From Paenibacillus tengchongensis (GTDB taxonomy: Bacteria; Bacillota; Bacilli; Paenibacillales; Paenibacillaceae), in the NCBI RefSeq assembly GCF_008973665.1, contig NZ_WACP01000002.1, positions 62,001 to 126,000 of the forward strand: 64,000 nt of DNA. The letters are read 5' to 3'. Below the pieces are notes generated by a model. The model did no database searches. It worked only from the letters and a program-made list of their open reading frames with translations, and had not been told where the DNA came from. A program made the position numbers and the translations under genes. Shown here one piece after another: positions 7,424-15,893 of this stretch. Within the stretch, counting starts at the first letter, position 1; every line of letters starts with the position of its first letter.

Positions 7424-9667
7424 ATGACTGAGTTATTAGCTCCAGCAGGAAGTATGGAGGCTTTAAAAGCTGCAATTTCGAATGGTTGTGATGCCATATA
7501 CTTAGGAATGCAAAAATTTGGTGCACGTGCGTACTCCTCTAATTTTGATTTAGAGTCGTTAAAAGAGGCTGTTACGTATGCGCACCTGAGGGACGTTAAA
7601 ATCTATGTTACCATGAATACCATCGTTTTCGAGAACGAAGTGGAAGAGATGAAAGAACAGATCCGCCAATTAAATGAAATCGGTGTTGATGGCATTATCG
7701 TCCAGGACCTAGCTGCTTTCGATTATATCGTTGAGAACTTTCTTGATATGGAAGCACATTGTTCAACTCAAATGGGAATAGACGATGTAGACGGAACTTT
7801 ATTATTTAAAGAACTGGGTGCTAAAAGAGTGGTTCTGTCCCGTGAGGTTGAGATTAAAAAAGTAAAAGAGATCAAAAGAATAGCGGAAATCCCTTTAGAA
7901 ATTTTCGTTCACGGCGCTTTATGTGTATCTTATTCGGGAAACTGTCTAATGTCAGGATTGAGCGGCTATCGATGCGCAAATCGCGGAAGATGTGTGGGTT
8001 CATGCCGTAAGGAGTATGAACTAATGGATAAGACAACAGATACATCTTTAGGGAAAAGCTATATTCTATCTACTAAGGACTTAAACACAATCGATTATAT
8101 CGATGATTTAAAAGAAATCGATTCTTTAAAAATAGAAGGTCGAATGAAAGATCCTACGTATGTGGCTAATGTTGTATCCAAATATCGCATGGCCTTGGAT
8201 CATAAAATAACCGAAGAAGATAAAGAAAATCTAAAAAAAACCTTCAATCGAACATTTACAAAAGGATATTTGTTTCGCGAAGATAGGAGAAATATTACAA
8301 ACATCATAAGACCGAATAACTTTGGTTATGAAATTGGAACAATCAGCAAAATTGTTAAAGATACGTATGAAATAACACTTACACGTCCTCTAAATCAAAA
8401 TGATAACATCCGAATAAGTCACAACCATGAAGATGTTAATTTAACGGTTGCAAAACTGTATGATAAAGATGGCGAATTAATCAACAAAGCAGATGATGTC
8501 TGCTATATCAAAATCAAAGAAAAGATGTCTACGGGAGATTTAGTCTATAAAACGAAGGATTATTTCTATCACAAAGAATTAGAATCATCACTGGAAAAAG
8601 AATTCAAGCGGTTTAAGCTCGATATTCGAGTATATGCATATCCAGATTCAAAGCTTCGCATAGATGCGGAGGGCTTAGGCTTTAATTATTCATATGAAAG
8701 CGAGGAAATACTGGGCGAAGCCATTAATAATCCCACAACCATAGACCAGGTAATCAAGCAATTCTCAAGATTAAATGATACGATATTCCAACTTCATCAT
8801 GTCGATTATGAGGAATGCAATGCATTTATTCCAGCTAAACTGTTAAATGCAGCAAGAAGAGATATTGTACTGGGCTTATATGATTTAAAGCTTAACAGTC
8901 AGAAGAAAAGAACCAAGGCTTTGAAAGCAAAAGAAAAAATAAGCTTTGCCCCTGAAAAACCATACCTTACGGCCTCTGTAACGACTAAGGAACAGTATGA
9001 TGCTTGCGTGAGCTGTGGAATTAAGGAAATCTATTTTGAAAATGTGGTTAGAAGAAATCAGAATGATTATAAGGAAAAAGAAGGGCAGCTCCTAATCGGA
9101 GGATATGGCGGAATTTATTACTACAGAGAAACGAATCCGTTTGTTACGGACTATTCACTAAATGTTATTAATGCTACCAGTTGCTATGAATTATATAAAT
9201 TAGGTGCAAAACGAGTCACTTTATCTTATGAATTAAATAAGAGCCAAATTGAAGATTTAATGAATGCCTATTATGAAGAAAATGATGGCTATCCTGCACT
9301 GGAAATGAATGTATATGGCAAGGCTCCTTTGATGTTTACAAAATATTGTCCGATGAAAAAAATGAACCAATGCAGAATTTGCAAAACAAAGAGCTATGAG
9401 TTAAAAGATGAGCACGGAACGTTCCCTATCATTTCCCATGATGATTGCACAACGACTCTCCTTAATGGGAAGACGCTTAATCTTCTGGATGAGCTACCAA
9501 ACCTCAAAGGAATCGAGGCGTTCAGATTAAACTTCACAGTTGAATCTAAAGAACAGGTTGTGAGAGTCATTAATATGGCGTCAGGTAAATTAAATGGCTC
9601 AATGAATCAGGCTGTCTTTAATCCGGAAACAGACACAAGAGGACATTTTAATAAAGAGATTTTGTAG
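7424..9667 (+). CDS. U32 family protein, RlhA/YdcP-like with DUF3656-type C-terminal region
   Basis: 747 residues from the ATG at 7424, chosen because AAGGAGGA (7412-7419) lies just before it and inside the longer frame from 7403. The N-terminal half is the U32 TIM-barrel-like domain starting TELLAPAGSMEAL, with the signature EIFVHGALC (Glu159, His163, Cys167) and a cysteine set (NCLMSG, RCANRGRC, GSC) fitting an iron-sulfur site. The C-terminal half has further cysteines (YCPMKKMNQCRIC) and matches the long U32/DUF3656 form. E. coli RlhA, a long U32 protein, is required for hydroxylation of C2501 of 23S rRNA; other members were called collagenases. The RNA role is inferred. It precedes an ABC-F gene by 40 bases. 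Confidence 0.88.
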   Translation: MTELLAPAGSMEALKAAISNGCDAIYLGMQKFGARAYSSNFDLESLKEAVTYAHLRDVKIYVTMNTIVFENEVEEMKEQIRQLNEIGVDGIIVQDLAAFDYIVENFLDMEAHCSTQMGIDDVDGTLLFKELGAKRVVLSREVEIKKVKEIKRIAEIPLEIFVHGALCVSYSGNCLMSGLSGYRCANRGRCVGSCRKEYELMDKTTDTSLGKSYILSTKDLNTIDYIDDLKEIDSLKIEGRMKDPTYVANVVSKYRMALDHKITEEDKENLKKTFNRTFTKGYLFREDRRNITNIIRPNNFGYEIGTISKIVKDTYEITLTRPLNQNDNIRISHNHEDVNLTVAKLYDKDGELINKADDVCYIKIKEKMSTGDLVYKTKDYFYHKELESSLEKEFKRFKLDIRVYAYPDSKLRIDAEGLGFNYSYESEEILGEAINNPTTIDQVIKQFSRLNDTIFQLHHVDYEECNAFIPAKLLNAARRDIVLGLYDLKLNSQKKRTKALKAKEKISFAPEKPYLTASVTTKEQYDACVSCGIKEIYFENVVRRNQNDYKEKEGQLLIGGYGGIYYYRETNPFVTDYSLNVINATSCYELYKLGAKRVTLSYELNKSQIEDLMNAYYEENDGYPALEMNVYGKAPLMFTKYCPMKKMNQCRICKTKSYELKDEHGTFPIISHDDCTTTLLNGKTLNLLDELPNLKGIEAFRLNFTVESKEQVVRVINMASGKLNGSMNQAVFNPETDTRGHFNKEIL

Positions 9668-9707
9668 GCAGCCCGTCACCACTATCGTTTTTGAGAAAGG
9701 TAACCAT

Positions 9708-11447
9708 ATGATAAAAGTTGATAACTTATCCTTTTCGTTTCCGCAAAAAGAGCTATATCAGGACATTTCGTTTAAGCTTGAAGAGGGACAACACTGCGCC
9801 TTTATCGGAACAAGCGGCAGTGGGAAAAGTACACTGATCGATATACTCATGGACCCGGAAAGACATTTATTTGAGGGCAAATTGGAGATCGACCCGGATT
9901 GTACAATCGGGTATGTCAGCCAGTTCTCTCAAGTCGAGCAAAATAAAGAAATGACCGTTTTTGAATATATCGGAGAAAAATTTATTAAGATCCAAGATGA
10001 AATCACGTCGATCTATGCGGAAATGGCAACCACATCGGATATGGATTCACTGCTGGAAAAGCTTCAATTGGCTTTGGACGCATTCGCTTCAATGGATGGG
10101 GATAATTTCGAAAATAACATCAATAAGCAGCTCAACCTGACCAACCTCATGAAGCTAAAGGACCTTAGCGTATCTGCTCTGAGCGGCGGGGAATTCAAAC
10201 TTATTCAAGTCATCAAAGAAATGTTGAGCAGTCCTGATTTGATGATCATGGACGAACCCGATGTGTTTTTAGACTTTGAAAACCTAAATGCGCTTAAAAA
10301 ATTGATCAATTCCCACAAAGGAATGCTGCTGGTCGTTACGCACAACCGCTATTTGCTCAATCATTGTTTTAACAAAATCATACATCTGGAAAACAAGGAG
10401 ATCCAAGAGTTTGACGGGCGGTATATCGAATATCATTTCTCGTTGCTTCAGACCAAAATTGAGCTGCAAGAAATCGCAGTCGCTGAAGCAGAAGAGATCG
10501 AGAGATACGACAGCATCATCGATAATCTTAGAGCGATCGCGACTTATAATTCAGAAGCTTCCAGAGGCAGAGCGTTAAAAGCTAGAGTGAAGTTTCAAGA
10601 AAGATTGGAAGCACGTAGAATTAAAGCGCCGTTTGTCGATATTAAGCAGCCGGATATTACATTTGGTATGGATCATGAAATGGAAGACACCACTATTGTA
10701 AGAGTCCATGATTACAGCATTGCCTTCAATGAGCTGCTTTTAGAAAATGTTAACTTTGAAATAAAATCTACAGATAAAGTAGCCATTATCGGTGCAAACG
10801 GTACCGGGAAAACGACTTTACTCCGAGAAATCTTCAAAAATAATCATGATTCAATTAAGATAAATGCTGATGTGAAAGTGGCTTATTTATCCCAGCTTCA
10901 AGGCGAAACGCTCAAGGATTCGAACACTATACTGGATGAGTTCATTGATGCCGGGTTTAACACTTATGATGAGATTAGAGCGTATCTTTCGAACTACGGC
11001 TTTGAAGGGGAAATCCTTAATCAAAAGATCGAATCCTTATCCGGTGGAGAAAAAAACATGCTTCAGTTGGCCAAAGTGTCTGCCAGCAAGGCAAACATTC
11101 TGCTTCTTGACGAACCGACAAGCCATTTGGATATCTATGCACAGATCGCACTGGAGAAAGCCATCGAAGACTATAAAGGTGCGATTCTGATGGTTTCTCA
11201 TGATTTCTATTCGGTCGTAAACGGCATGCATTATGTGTTAATCATTGACGATAAGAAGATTAGGAAAATGAGCATGAGAAAATTTAGACAGATGATTTAT
11301 GCGAGTCACTTTAATCGAGACTATTTGGAAACGGAACAAAAGAAAAAGTCGGTTGAAATGAAAATAGAGTTGGCATTAAAAGATAACCATTTTGAACTTG
11401 CAAAAGGATTGGTCGATGAGCTGGGAGAGATCATTAAGCTGCTTTAA
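9708..11447 (+). CDS. ABC-F family ATPase (ribosome-associated)
   Basis: 579 residues with two ABC domains and no membrane segments. Walker A1 is GTSGSGKS (34-41) and Walker B1 Asp182-Glu183. Walker A2 is GANGTGKT (362-369) and Walker B2 Asp468-Glu469. Signatures are LSGGEFKL and LSGGEKNM. A charged interdomain linker lies at about 240-330 (IERYDSIIDNLRAIATYN...SRGRALKARVKFQERLE). ABC-F proteins bind the ribosomal E site; some members dislodge peptidyl-transferase antibiotics, others act in ordinary translation. The linker is of moderate length, so a resistance role cannot be decided. It probably forms one transcript with the U32 gene. Confidence 0.92.
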   Translation: MIKVDNLSFSFPQKELYQDISFKLEEGQHCAFIGTSGSGKSTLIDILMDPERHLFEGKLEIDPDCTIGYVSQFSQVEQNKEMTVFEYIGEKFIKIQDEITSIYAEMATTSDMDSLLEKLQLALDAFASMDGDNFENNINKQLNLTNLMKLKDLSVSALSGGEFKLIQVIKEMLSSPDLMIMDEPDVFLDFENLNALKKLINSHKGMLLVVTHNRYLLNHCFNKIIHLENKEIQEFDGRYIEYHFSLLQTKIELQEIAVAEAEEIERYDSIIDNLRAIATYNSEASRGRALKARVKFQERLEARRIKAPFVDIKQPDITFGMDHEMEDTTIVRVHDYSIAFNELLLENVNFEIKSTDKVAIIGANGTGKTTLLREIFKNNHDSIKINADVKVAYLSQLQGETLKDSNTILDEFIDAGFNTYDEIRAYLSNYGFEGEILNQKIESLSGGEKNMLQLAKVSASKANILLLDEPTSHLDIYAQIALEKAIEDYKGAILMVSHDFYSVVNGMHYVLIIDDKKIRKMSMRKFRQMIYASHFNRDYLETEQKKKSVEMKIELALKDNHFELAKGLVDELGEIIKLL

Positions 11448-11560
11448 AGGATGGCTCTCACAAATCCAGGCCTCAATGATATCGAATTATGGTTTGCGGT
11501 ACGTAAAGTGTAACTGATGTAAAGAGCTCAATTAAAGCCATCCCAAAAGGGTGGCTTAAA

Positions 11561-11605
11561 AACTTGCCGTTTCCAGCCATCGCGGAGAACCCTATCAATG
11601 AAATG
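11561..11605 (+). repeat. Putative attachment site 3, degenerate
   Basis: 11581-11601 reads CGC GGA GAA CCC TAT CAA TGA, translating as R-G-E-P-Y-Q-stop in the same register as the rlmH ending. The preceding AACTTGCCGTT (11561-11571) matches the bases before site 2. It ends a few bases from the stop codon of the next, convergent gene. Confidence 0.55.
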
Positions 11606-11606
11606 C

Positions 11607-13055
11607 TTATTTTCGGAAGGAGGCATTATATCGGTGAGTGTATACAAACCATGTAATGCTTGCTGTTAATAATGCCGACGAAATCAAAGCGGTAAGAACA
11701 CTATATGTTTGCCAAATAAGTATCGTTGACCAATCTAATGCATAGAACAGTATACACTGGACAATCGTAGCAATCAGCAAAATAGCTGTTACGATTACTC
11801 GCTTTTTTGTCATTGGCTGCCGCGCATTCGTTTTCCTTCTGCGTAATCCTAAGAGAAAGAACAGAACAGCCAATAGGCAAAGAATAATTGTGGTAGACGA
11901 CAAAATGATATCCAAAAGCTGTGTGCCGCTTATTTCATATGACTGAGTCAGATTGCCGTCTAATATATCTTTAACTTTTAGTACCATGCTTCTATTGATA
12001 TTTGCGCCGTTGGTCAGCAAGCAGATAGCTGTTCGTTCATTTGGCAGTATGGCTACTTCGGTTCCAAAATTGGGATTGCCCCCTGGGTGCTCTATAATCG
12101 TTTGGTTGGCATTTACCGACCAGCCCGCCGCATAATACATTTCATTGACAGCCGGAACAGACATATCACCCTGATGTGATTTTTCGATAACCGTATGGAA
12201 TATTTCGGGTATGTCCTGCACAATACCCATCTGTATGCCCATCCAACGCGCCATATCCTTTGTACAAGAAATGATGTAGCCTGCGGGTTTATTCCCGGAA
12301 TAATCCGGCGCGTTATATGGAGTTGTCATAAAAAAGGAAGAACGGTAGCCCTGTGCCAACTGTCCGGTGGCTTGAGCATCTTCTTTATAAACATACGTCT
12401 GGTGAAGACTGAGCGGCTGAAATACCTGTTCTCTCATAAAGTCCTCATAGCTTTGTCCCGACACCATCTCAATAACCAGACCTAATACGTCATAATTAAC
12501 AGTTCCGTAAGTATACTGCTTACCAGGATAGAACGACAATTCAGAATCTACGAGCATTTCTACGGTTTTTTGCAACATATCCGGCGTATTGCCTTGTGGA
12601 ATGTTTTGACTGTGACGGCGATTTGTTAAGCCGCTAGTATGGTGTAAAAAGTTATTGAGTGTAATATTTTGCATATCAACGTGTTTCCCCTGATACTTTA
12701 ATGTAAACCAAGGCAAATATTTCTGGATAGGGTCTGACATTGACAGCAGTCCTTGTTCTTCCATCAGCAGAATACCCGCACCGGTAAAAGCTTTACTTAC
12801 CGAAGCTAGCTCATATAGAGTATTTTCGCTTGCCGACAGTCCCTTTTCACGATCTGCGTACCCGGAAGAAAAGTAGAGCACCTCATTGTTTGCAAGTATT
12901 GAGATTGACATTCCCGGTACACCTGATATACGGCTTGCATCATCGAGTAATGTTTGTATTGAATCGGATTGCGAATCTGATAATGCATAACTTGGTGTTG
13001 CGAATCCGGTGAACAGGATAAGTAATGCAACCATAAAGACAATAAATTTTTTCAT
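11607..13055 (-). CDS. Serine hydrolase of the beta-lactamase/PBP-like family with C-terminal membrane anchor
   Basis: 482 residues. A signal peptide (MKKFIVFMVALLILFTGFATPSYA) precedes a class-C-beta-lactamase-like fold with the catalytic SxxK at Ser85-Lys88 (SVSK). The second motif appears as YGT in YGTVNYDVLG, a substitution of the usual YxN, and the third as HPGGN. About 120 C-terminal residues contain three hydrophobic segments with an intervening RRRK stretch, so the enzyme is anchored with its catalytic domain outside the cell. Relatives include esterases, D-aminopeptidases and penicillin-binding-like proteins; real beta-lactamase activity is not implied. AT-rich; its stop codon abuts attachment site 3. 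Confidence 0.87.
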   Translation of the reverse strand: MKKFIVFMVALLILFTGFATPSYALSDSQSDSIQTLLDDASRISGVPGMSISILANNEVLYFSSGYADREKGLSASENTLYELASVSKAFTGAGILLMEEQGLLSMSDPIQKYLPWFTLKYQGKHVDMQNITLNNFLHHTSGLTNRRHSQNIPQGNTPDMLQKTVEMLVDSELSFYPGKQYTYGTVNYDVLGLVIEMVSGQSYEDFMREQVFQPLSLHQTYVYKEDAQATGQLAQGYRSSFFMTTPYNAPDYSGNKPAGYIISCTKDMARWMGIQMGIVQDIPEIFHTVIEKSHQGDMSVPAVNEMYYAAGWSVNANQTIIEHPGGNPNFGTEVAILPNERTAICLLTNGANINRSMVLKVKDILDGNLTQSYEISGTQLLDIILSSTTIILCLLAVLFFLLGLRRRKTNARQPMTKKRVIVTAILLIATIVQCILFYALDWSTILIWQTYSVLTALISSALLTASITWFVYTHRYNASFRK

Positions 13056-13495
13056 AGTCTCTCCATTCCGAAAGAACTCCCGTACGGAAAATAAATAATC
13101 AGCAGTACGCCTTATTCCCCTAAAGTGTAGTAAGGTATATATTATGAAGCTTATTATTGCAAAATCTTATTGTATGTGAAGAATCATACGCTAAAAAAAT
13201 TGCTATCATAATCTCCAAAACGTAACTTTCCGCCGTGCTTGGTCATATTTTATGGTTACAGAAAGCTTCGCTATCCCCATTATCCTAATCATACAATATC
13301 GGTCACCCGGTAATCTGGCTGATTTGGCTCGGAATTATTGTACTGATAGTTGTAGTGGTAACAAGGCTTGGAGGTTGAGCAGTCGCCACAAATTGACTCT
13401 TAGCGATTCAAATAAAAAGGTTTGCATAATTAAATAAATATTGGTAAAGTATCCTCAAGCTAGACATTAGAATAGTTGAGAAAAGGTGAGATGAG
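13056..13495. other. Gap with a dispersed repeat and a membrane-protein fragment
   Basis: This 440-base region between divergent genes contains the dispersed repeat (13129-13195). It also holds a short plus-strand frame without a start (about 13286-13378) that reads like the last transmembrane helix of a membrane protein (WLIWLGIIVLIVVVVTRLGG). The helix is probably a leftover of a deleted gene. The AT-rich stretch at 13410-13480 presumably holds the methyltransferase promoter. Confidence 0.45.
13129..13195. repeat. Dispersed ~65-base repeat, copy 1
   Basis: Closely matches 20890-20955, including GTAAGG-ATATATTA, AAGCTTAT-ATTG-AAAATCTTA and ATGTGAAGAAT-ATACG-TAAA, with one 3-base gap. Both copies lie just upstream of a minus-strand gene. 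Confidence 0.7.
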
Positions 13496-14194
13496 ATGAG
13501 TAGAGCAGAGTTAAAATTGGATTTAAGCCGTGTTGTTTTTATTGGGAGAACCTTTGATGAGTATATGCAGATGTTCAACCTGTCTCAAGAGGAGTTGCGT
13601 GGTCGGAAGATTCTTGATTGTCCTGCGGGTGCATGCTCTTTTACATCAATTGCAAACAAAATAGGTGCAGATGCTACTGCAACTGACATTGCTTATTATC
13701 ATCCTTGTGAGCAACTTGTTAGAAAAGGAATTGATGATATTGAACACGTTATGATAAATTTGGAAAATGCACAAAGTAATTACTTATGGGATTATTTTAA
13801 ATCGGCAGAAGGGTTAAAACAGCAGAGAATACAAGCGTTAAATAATTGTTCGAATGACATGAGAGAGTTCCCCCATCGGTATGTTCCTGCTGTATTGCCT
13901 GTATTGCCCTTCAAAGATAATGAATTTGAATTAACTCTTTCCGCCCATTTCTTGTTTATGTACTCTGATAGGTTGGATTACGATTTCCACGTGCAATCAC
14001 TTCAGGAGTTATTACGTGTAACAAGAGATGAAGTGCGTATATTTCCTTTAACTGACCTATCTTGCAATAAGTATGAACATTTGGATAAGTTGGTCGATTT
14101 CATACAAAGTCAAGGTTGCATTACGGAAGAAATCAAAGTTCCTTATGAGTTTCAGAAGGGGGCTAACAGTATGTTAGTCATTAAGAAGGCTTAA
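13496..14194 (+). CDS. SAM-dependent methyltransferase, substrate unknown
   Basis: 232 residues with a class-I methyltransferase motif I at ILDCPAGACS (about 39-48), an acidic residue in ATDIAYY at the end of the second strand, and LPFKDNEFELTLSAHFLF as the motif IV/post-IV region. The middle insertion with YLWDYFKSAEGLKQQR and the FPHRYVPA motif belongs to a family found in Bacilli that is annotated only as methyltransferase. No known nucleic-acid or antibiotic target motif is visible. AGGTGAG precedes the ATG. The gene is AT-rich, alone, and convergent with the aldo/keto reductase gene across a terminator. Confidence 0.8.
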   Translation: MSRAELKLDLSRVVFIGRTFDEYMQMFNLSQEELRGRKILDCPAGACSFTSIANKIGADATATDIAYYHPCEQLVRKGIDDIEHVMINLENAQSNYLWDYFKSAEGLKQQRIQALNNCSNDMREFPHRYVPAVLPVLPFKDNEFELTLSAHFLFMYSDRLDYDFHVQSLQELLRVTRDEVRIFPLTDLSCNKYEHLDKLVDFIQSQGCITEEIKVPYEFQKGANSMLVIKKA

Positions 14195-14250
14195 TATGAG
14201 GTAGTTACTTTCTATATCGCCCAATTCCGCCCATACGTATGATACCAAAC

Positions 14251-14281
14251 GAAAGGACAGAGGCACCCGCCCTGTCCTTTC
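14251..14281. terminator. Hairpin between convergent genes
   Basis: Arms GAAAGGACAG and CTGTCCTTTC. It is nearly the same as the hairpin at 6479-6510 including the TTCTTCAT downstream, so the two may share an origin. Confidence 0.7.
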
Positions 14282-14305
14282 TTCATGGCTTAACCGCACC
14301 AAGGT

Positions 14306-15157
14306 TTACAGTTCGACTCTCCAGTTGCCCATCATCTTGGCGACTGCCGGATCGCGGTACGATAAGAATAGGCTCTCCCGCGTATCGAGTGCGGAAATGT
14401 GTTCCATATCATCCGCGCTCAACGCAAAATCGAAAATCTCGAAATTTTCAACGATCCGCTCCTTGCGTACCGATTTTGGAATGACAACAATCCCCCGCTG
14501 AACAAGCCAGCGCAACACGACCTGGGCGACGGATTTGTTGTGTCTTTCCGCAATCGAGGTCAGCACTTCGTTGCTGAACATGTTGTTTCGTCCCTCAGCG
14601 AACGGTGCCCACGACTGGTGTTGCACGCCCTGCTCTTTCAAGAAAGCAGCGCTTTCTGTCTGCTGGTGGAACGGGTGCGTTTCGATCTGGTTAACGGCGG
14701 GGACAATTTCGTTATGCACAATGAGGTCCATCAGTCGGTCCGGCATGAAGTTACTGACCCCGATGGCCTTGATTGTGCCTTCACGGTACAGCTCTTCCAT
14801 CGCGCGCCAGGTGCCGTAGTAATCGCCGAACGGCTGATGAATCAGGTACAGATCGAGATAGTCGAGCTGCAGCTTCTCTATGGATTTTGCAAAAGCAAGC
14901 TTGGCACTCTCGTAGCCGGCGTCCTGAACCCAAATCTTGGTGGTAATGAACAGCTCCTCACGCGGTACACCGCTGCGCTTGATCGCGCGTCCGACCGCTT
15001 CCTCGTTAAGGTAACCGGCGGCGGTGTCGATCAAGCGGTAACCGGCCAACAATGCTTCGTACACCGCGTGCTCGCACTCATCAGCGTCGGGAATCTGGTA
15101 GACACCAAAGCCTAGGATCGGCATTTTCACACCGTTGTTCAACGTTACAGTTTGCAT
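14306..15157 (-). CDS. Aldo/keto reductase
   Basis: A 283-residue NADPH-dependent (beta/alpha)8 oxidoreductase. The catalytic tetrad is complete: Asp44, Tyr49, Lys74 and His107. Signature regions [30 protein letters not shown] and the C-terminal [13 protein letters not shown] (cofactor phosphate binding) are all present. Closest in pattern to the YvgN/2,5-diketo-D-gluconate reductase group, which reduces methylglyoxal and other small carbonyls. It is divergent from a MerR gene with a MerR-type promoter between them, so it is probably induced by electrophiles. GC content is higher than that of the neighbouring methyltransferase. Confidence 0.93.
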   Translation of the reverse strand: MQTVTLNNGVKMPILGFGVYQIPDADECEHAVYEALLAGYRLIDTAAGYLNEEAVGRAIKRSGVPREELFITTKIWVQDAGYESAKLAFAKSIEKLQLDYLDLYLIHQPFGDYYGTWRAMEELYREGTIKAIGVSNFMPDRLMDLIVHNEIVPAVNQIETHPFHQQTESAAFLKEQGVQHQSWAPFAEGRNNMFSNEVLTSIAERHNKSVAQVVLRWLVQRGIVVIPKSVRKERIVENFEIFDFALSADDMEHISALDTRESLFLSYRDPAVAKMMGNWRVEL

Positions 15158-15264
15158 GGAAATTCCTCCTATGGATCAGATGGATAACGGCAATCGGCGC
15201 GTAGCGTATCCCGGAAATTTGGGACTGGAGCGGGAATTCCGATTACGGCTCAGTTGCATTACAA

Positions 15265-15300
15265 TAAGCTTAGTACCTTCGTGTTACACGAAGGCAAGAG
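15265..15300 (-). promoter_or_regulatory. MerR-type promoter of the aldo/keto reductase gene
   Basis: On the minus strand TTGCCT and TAAGCT are separated by 19 bases, the over-long spacer typical of MerR-activated promoters. The spacer contains a perfect dyad, CCTTCGTGT-T-ACACGAAGG on the plus strand (15276-15294). The adjacent MerR protein is the obvious candidate to bind it. Confidence 0.7.
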
Positions 15301-15330
15301 GCTATTATTCATTTTTTAGGGGGAATTCAA

Positions 15331-15780
15331 ATGTATACGGTCAAAGAAGCCGCTCAGATCACGGGACTCACCGAGCACGCCGTGCGCTTTTACACGGATA
15401 AAGGTCTGGTGCCAAGCGTACAGCGCAATGAGAATAATATCCGATTATTTGATGGAGAATCGATCAACTGGCTGCAGGGCATCAAATGTCTCAAGCAATC
15501 CGGAATGCCGATCAATGTCATTAAAATGTATATCGATTTATGTCTCGAAGGGGATTCGACCATTCTTAAGCGGTACACACTCATGATGGAGCATAAAGAA
15601 GCTGCGCTGGCTAAGCTCGAGGAAGCCAAACTGCACGTTGCCCATTTGGAAGAGAAGACCGCTCTATACCAGGCCATTCTGGAGAATCGTTCTCCAGACA
15701 CGACCAATCCCGCTCTCTGGGACAGCATTCAGCATATGCATGGGGAAGTGTTCTACTCCAGCTCTGCTCGTAGGGCGTGA
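15331..15780 (+). CDS. MerR family regulator (AdhR-like)
   Basis: 149 residues: an N-terminal winged helix-turn-helix (YTVKEAAQITGLTEHAVRFYTDKGL, residues 2-26), then the wing with NIRLFDGESINWLQGIKCLKQSGMP and a long dimerisation coiled coil (about 80-120). There is no C-terminal cysteine pair or drug-binding domain, which places it with the short aldehyde- or electrophile-sensing MerR members such as AdhR and NmlR. The ATG follows AGGGGG. Divergent from the aldo/keto reductase, which it probably activates. Confidence 0.9.
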   Translation: MYTVKEAAQITGLTEHAVRFYTDKGLVPSVQRNENNIRLFDGESINWLQGIKCLKQSGMPINVIKMYIDLCLEGDSTILKRYTLMMEHKEAALAKLEEAKLHVAHLEEKTALYQAILENRSPDTTNPALWDSIQHMHGEVFYSSSARRA

Positions 15781-15820
15781 ATTCGTTACGAGTATTTCGG
15801 GGAGATTTTCATGGTGAGTA

Positions 15821-15870
15821 TTGACAGGACCGCCTCTCTATAATATATTGTGCATACACGGTATACACAA
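15821..15870 (+). promoter_or_regulatory. Promoter and operator of the ABC-GntR operon
   Basis: -35 TTGACA (15821-15826), a 17-base spacer, -10 TATATT (15844-15849). A dyad TTGTGCATAC-ACG-GTATACACAA (15848-15870, one mismatch) covers the -10 edge and the start region. The YtrA-type GntR protein at the end of the operon is the likely ligand. Confidence 0.7.
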
Positions 15871-15893
15871 TCTACTGAGGAGGGATGTAAGAA

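Larger units (their letters stand above)
7094..11601 (+). mobile_element. SCC-like cassette 2: U32 protein plus ABC-F
   Basis: The segment between attachment site 2 and the degenerate site 3. It holds only two genes, both strongly AT-rich compared with rlmH, in one probable operon. No recombinase gene is present. The boundary at site 3 is less certain than the other because that copy has diverged. Confidence 0.5.

Noticed and set aside
11607..13055. Calling the serine hydrolase a beta-lactamase resistance gene
   Set aside because: The YxN motif is altered and the protein has a three-helix C-terminal anchor; the family is mostly esterases and peptidases.
13252..13437. 61-residue plus-strand frame
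   Set aside because: No ribosome-binding site and no family; the membrane-helix fragment in a different frame is more credible as a remnant.
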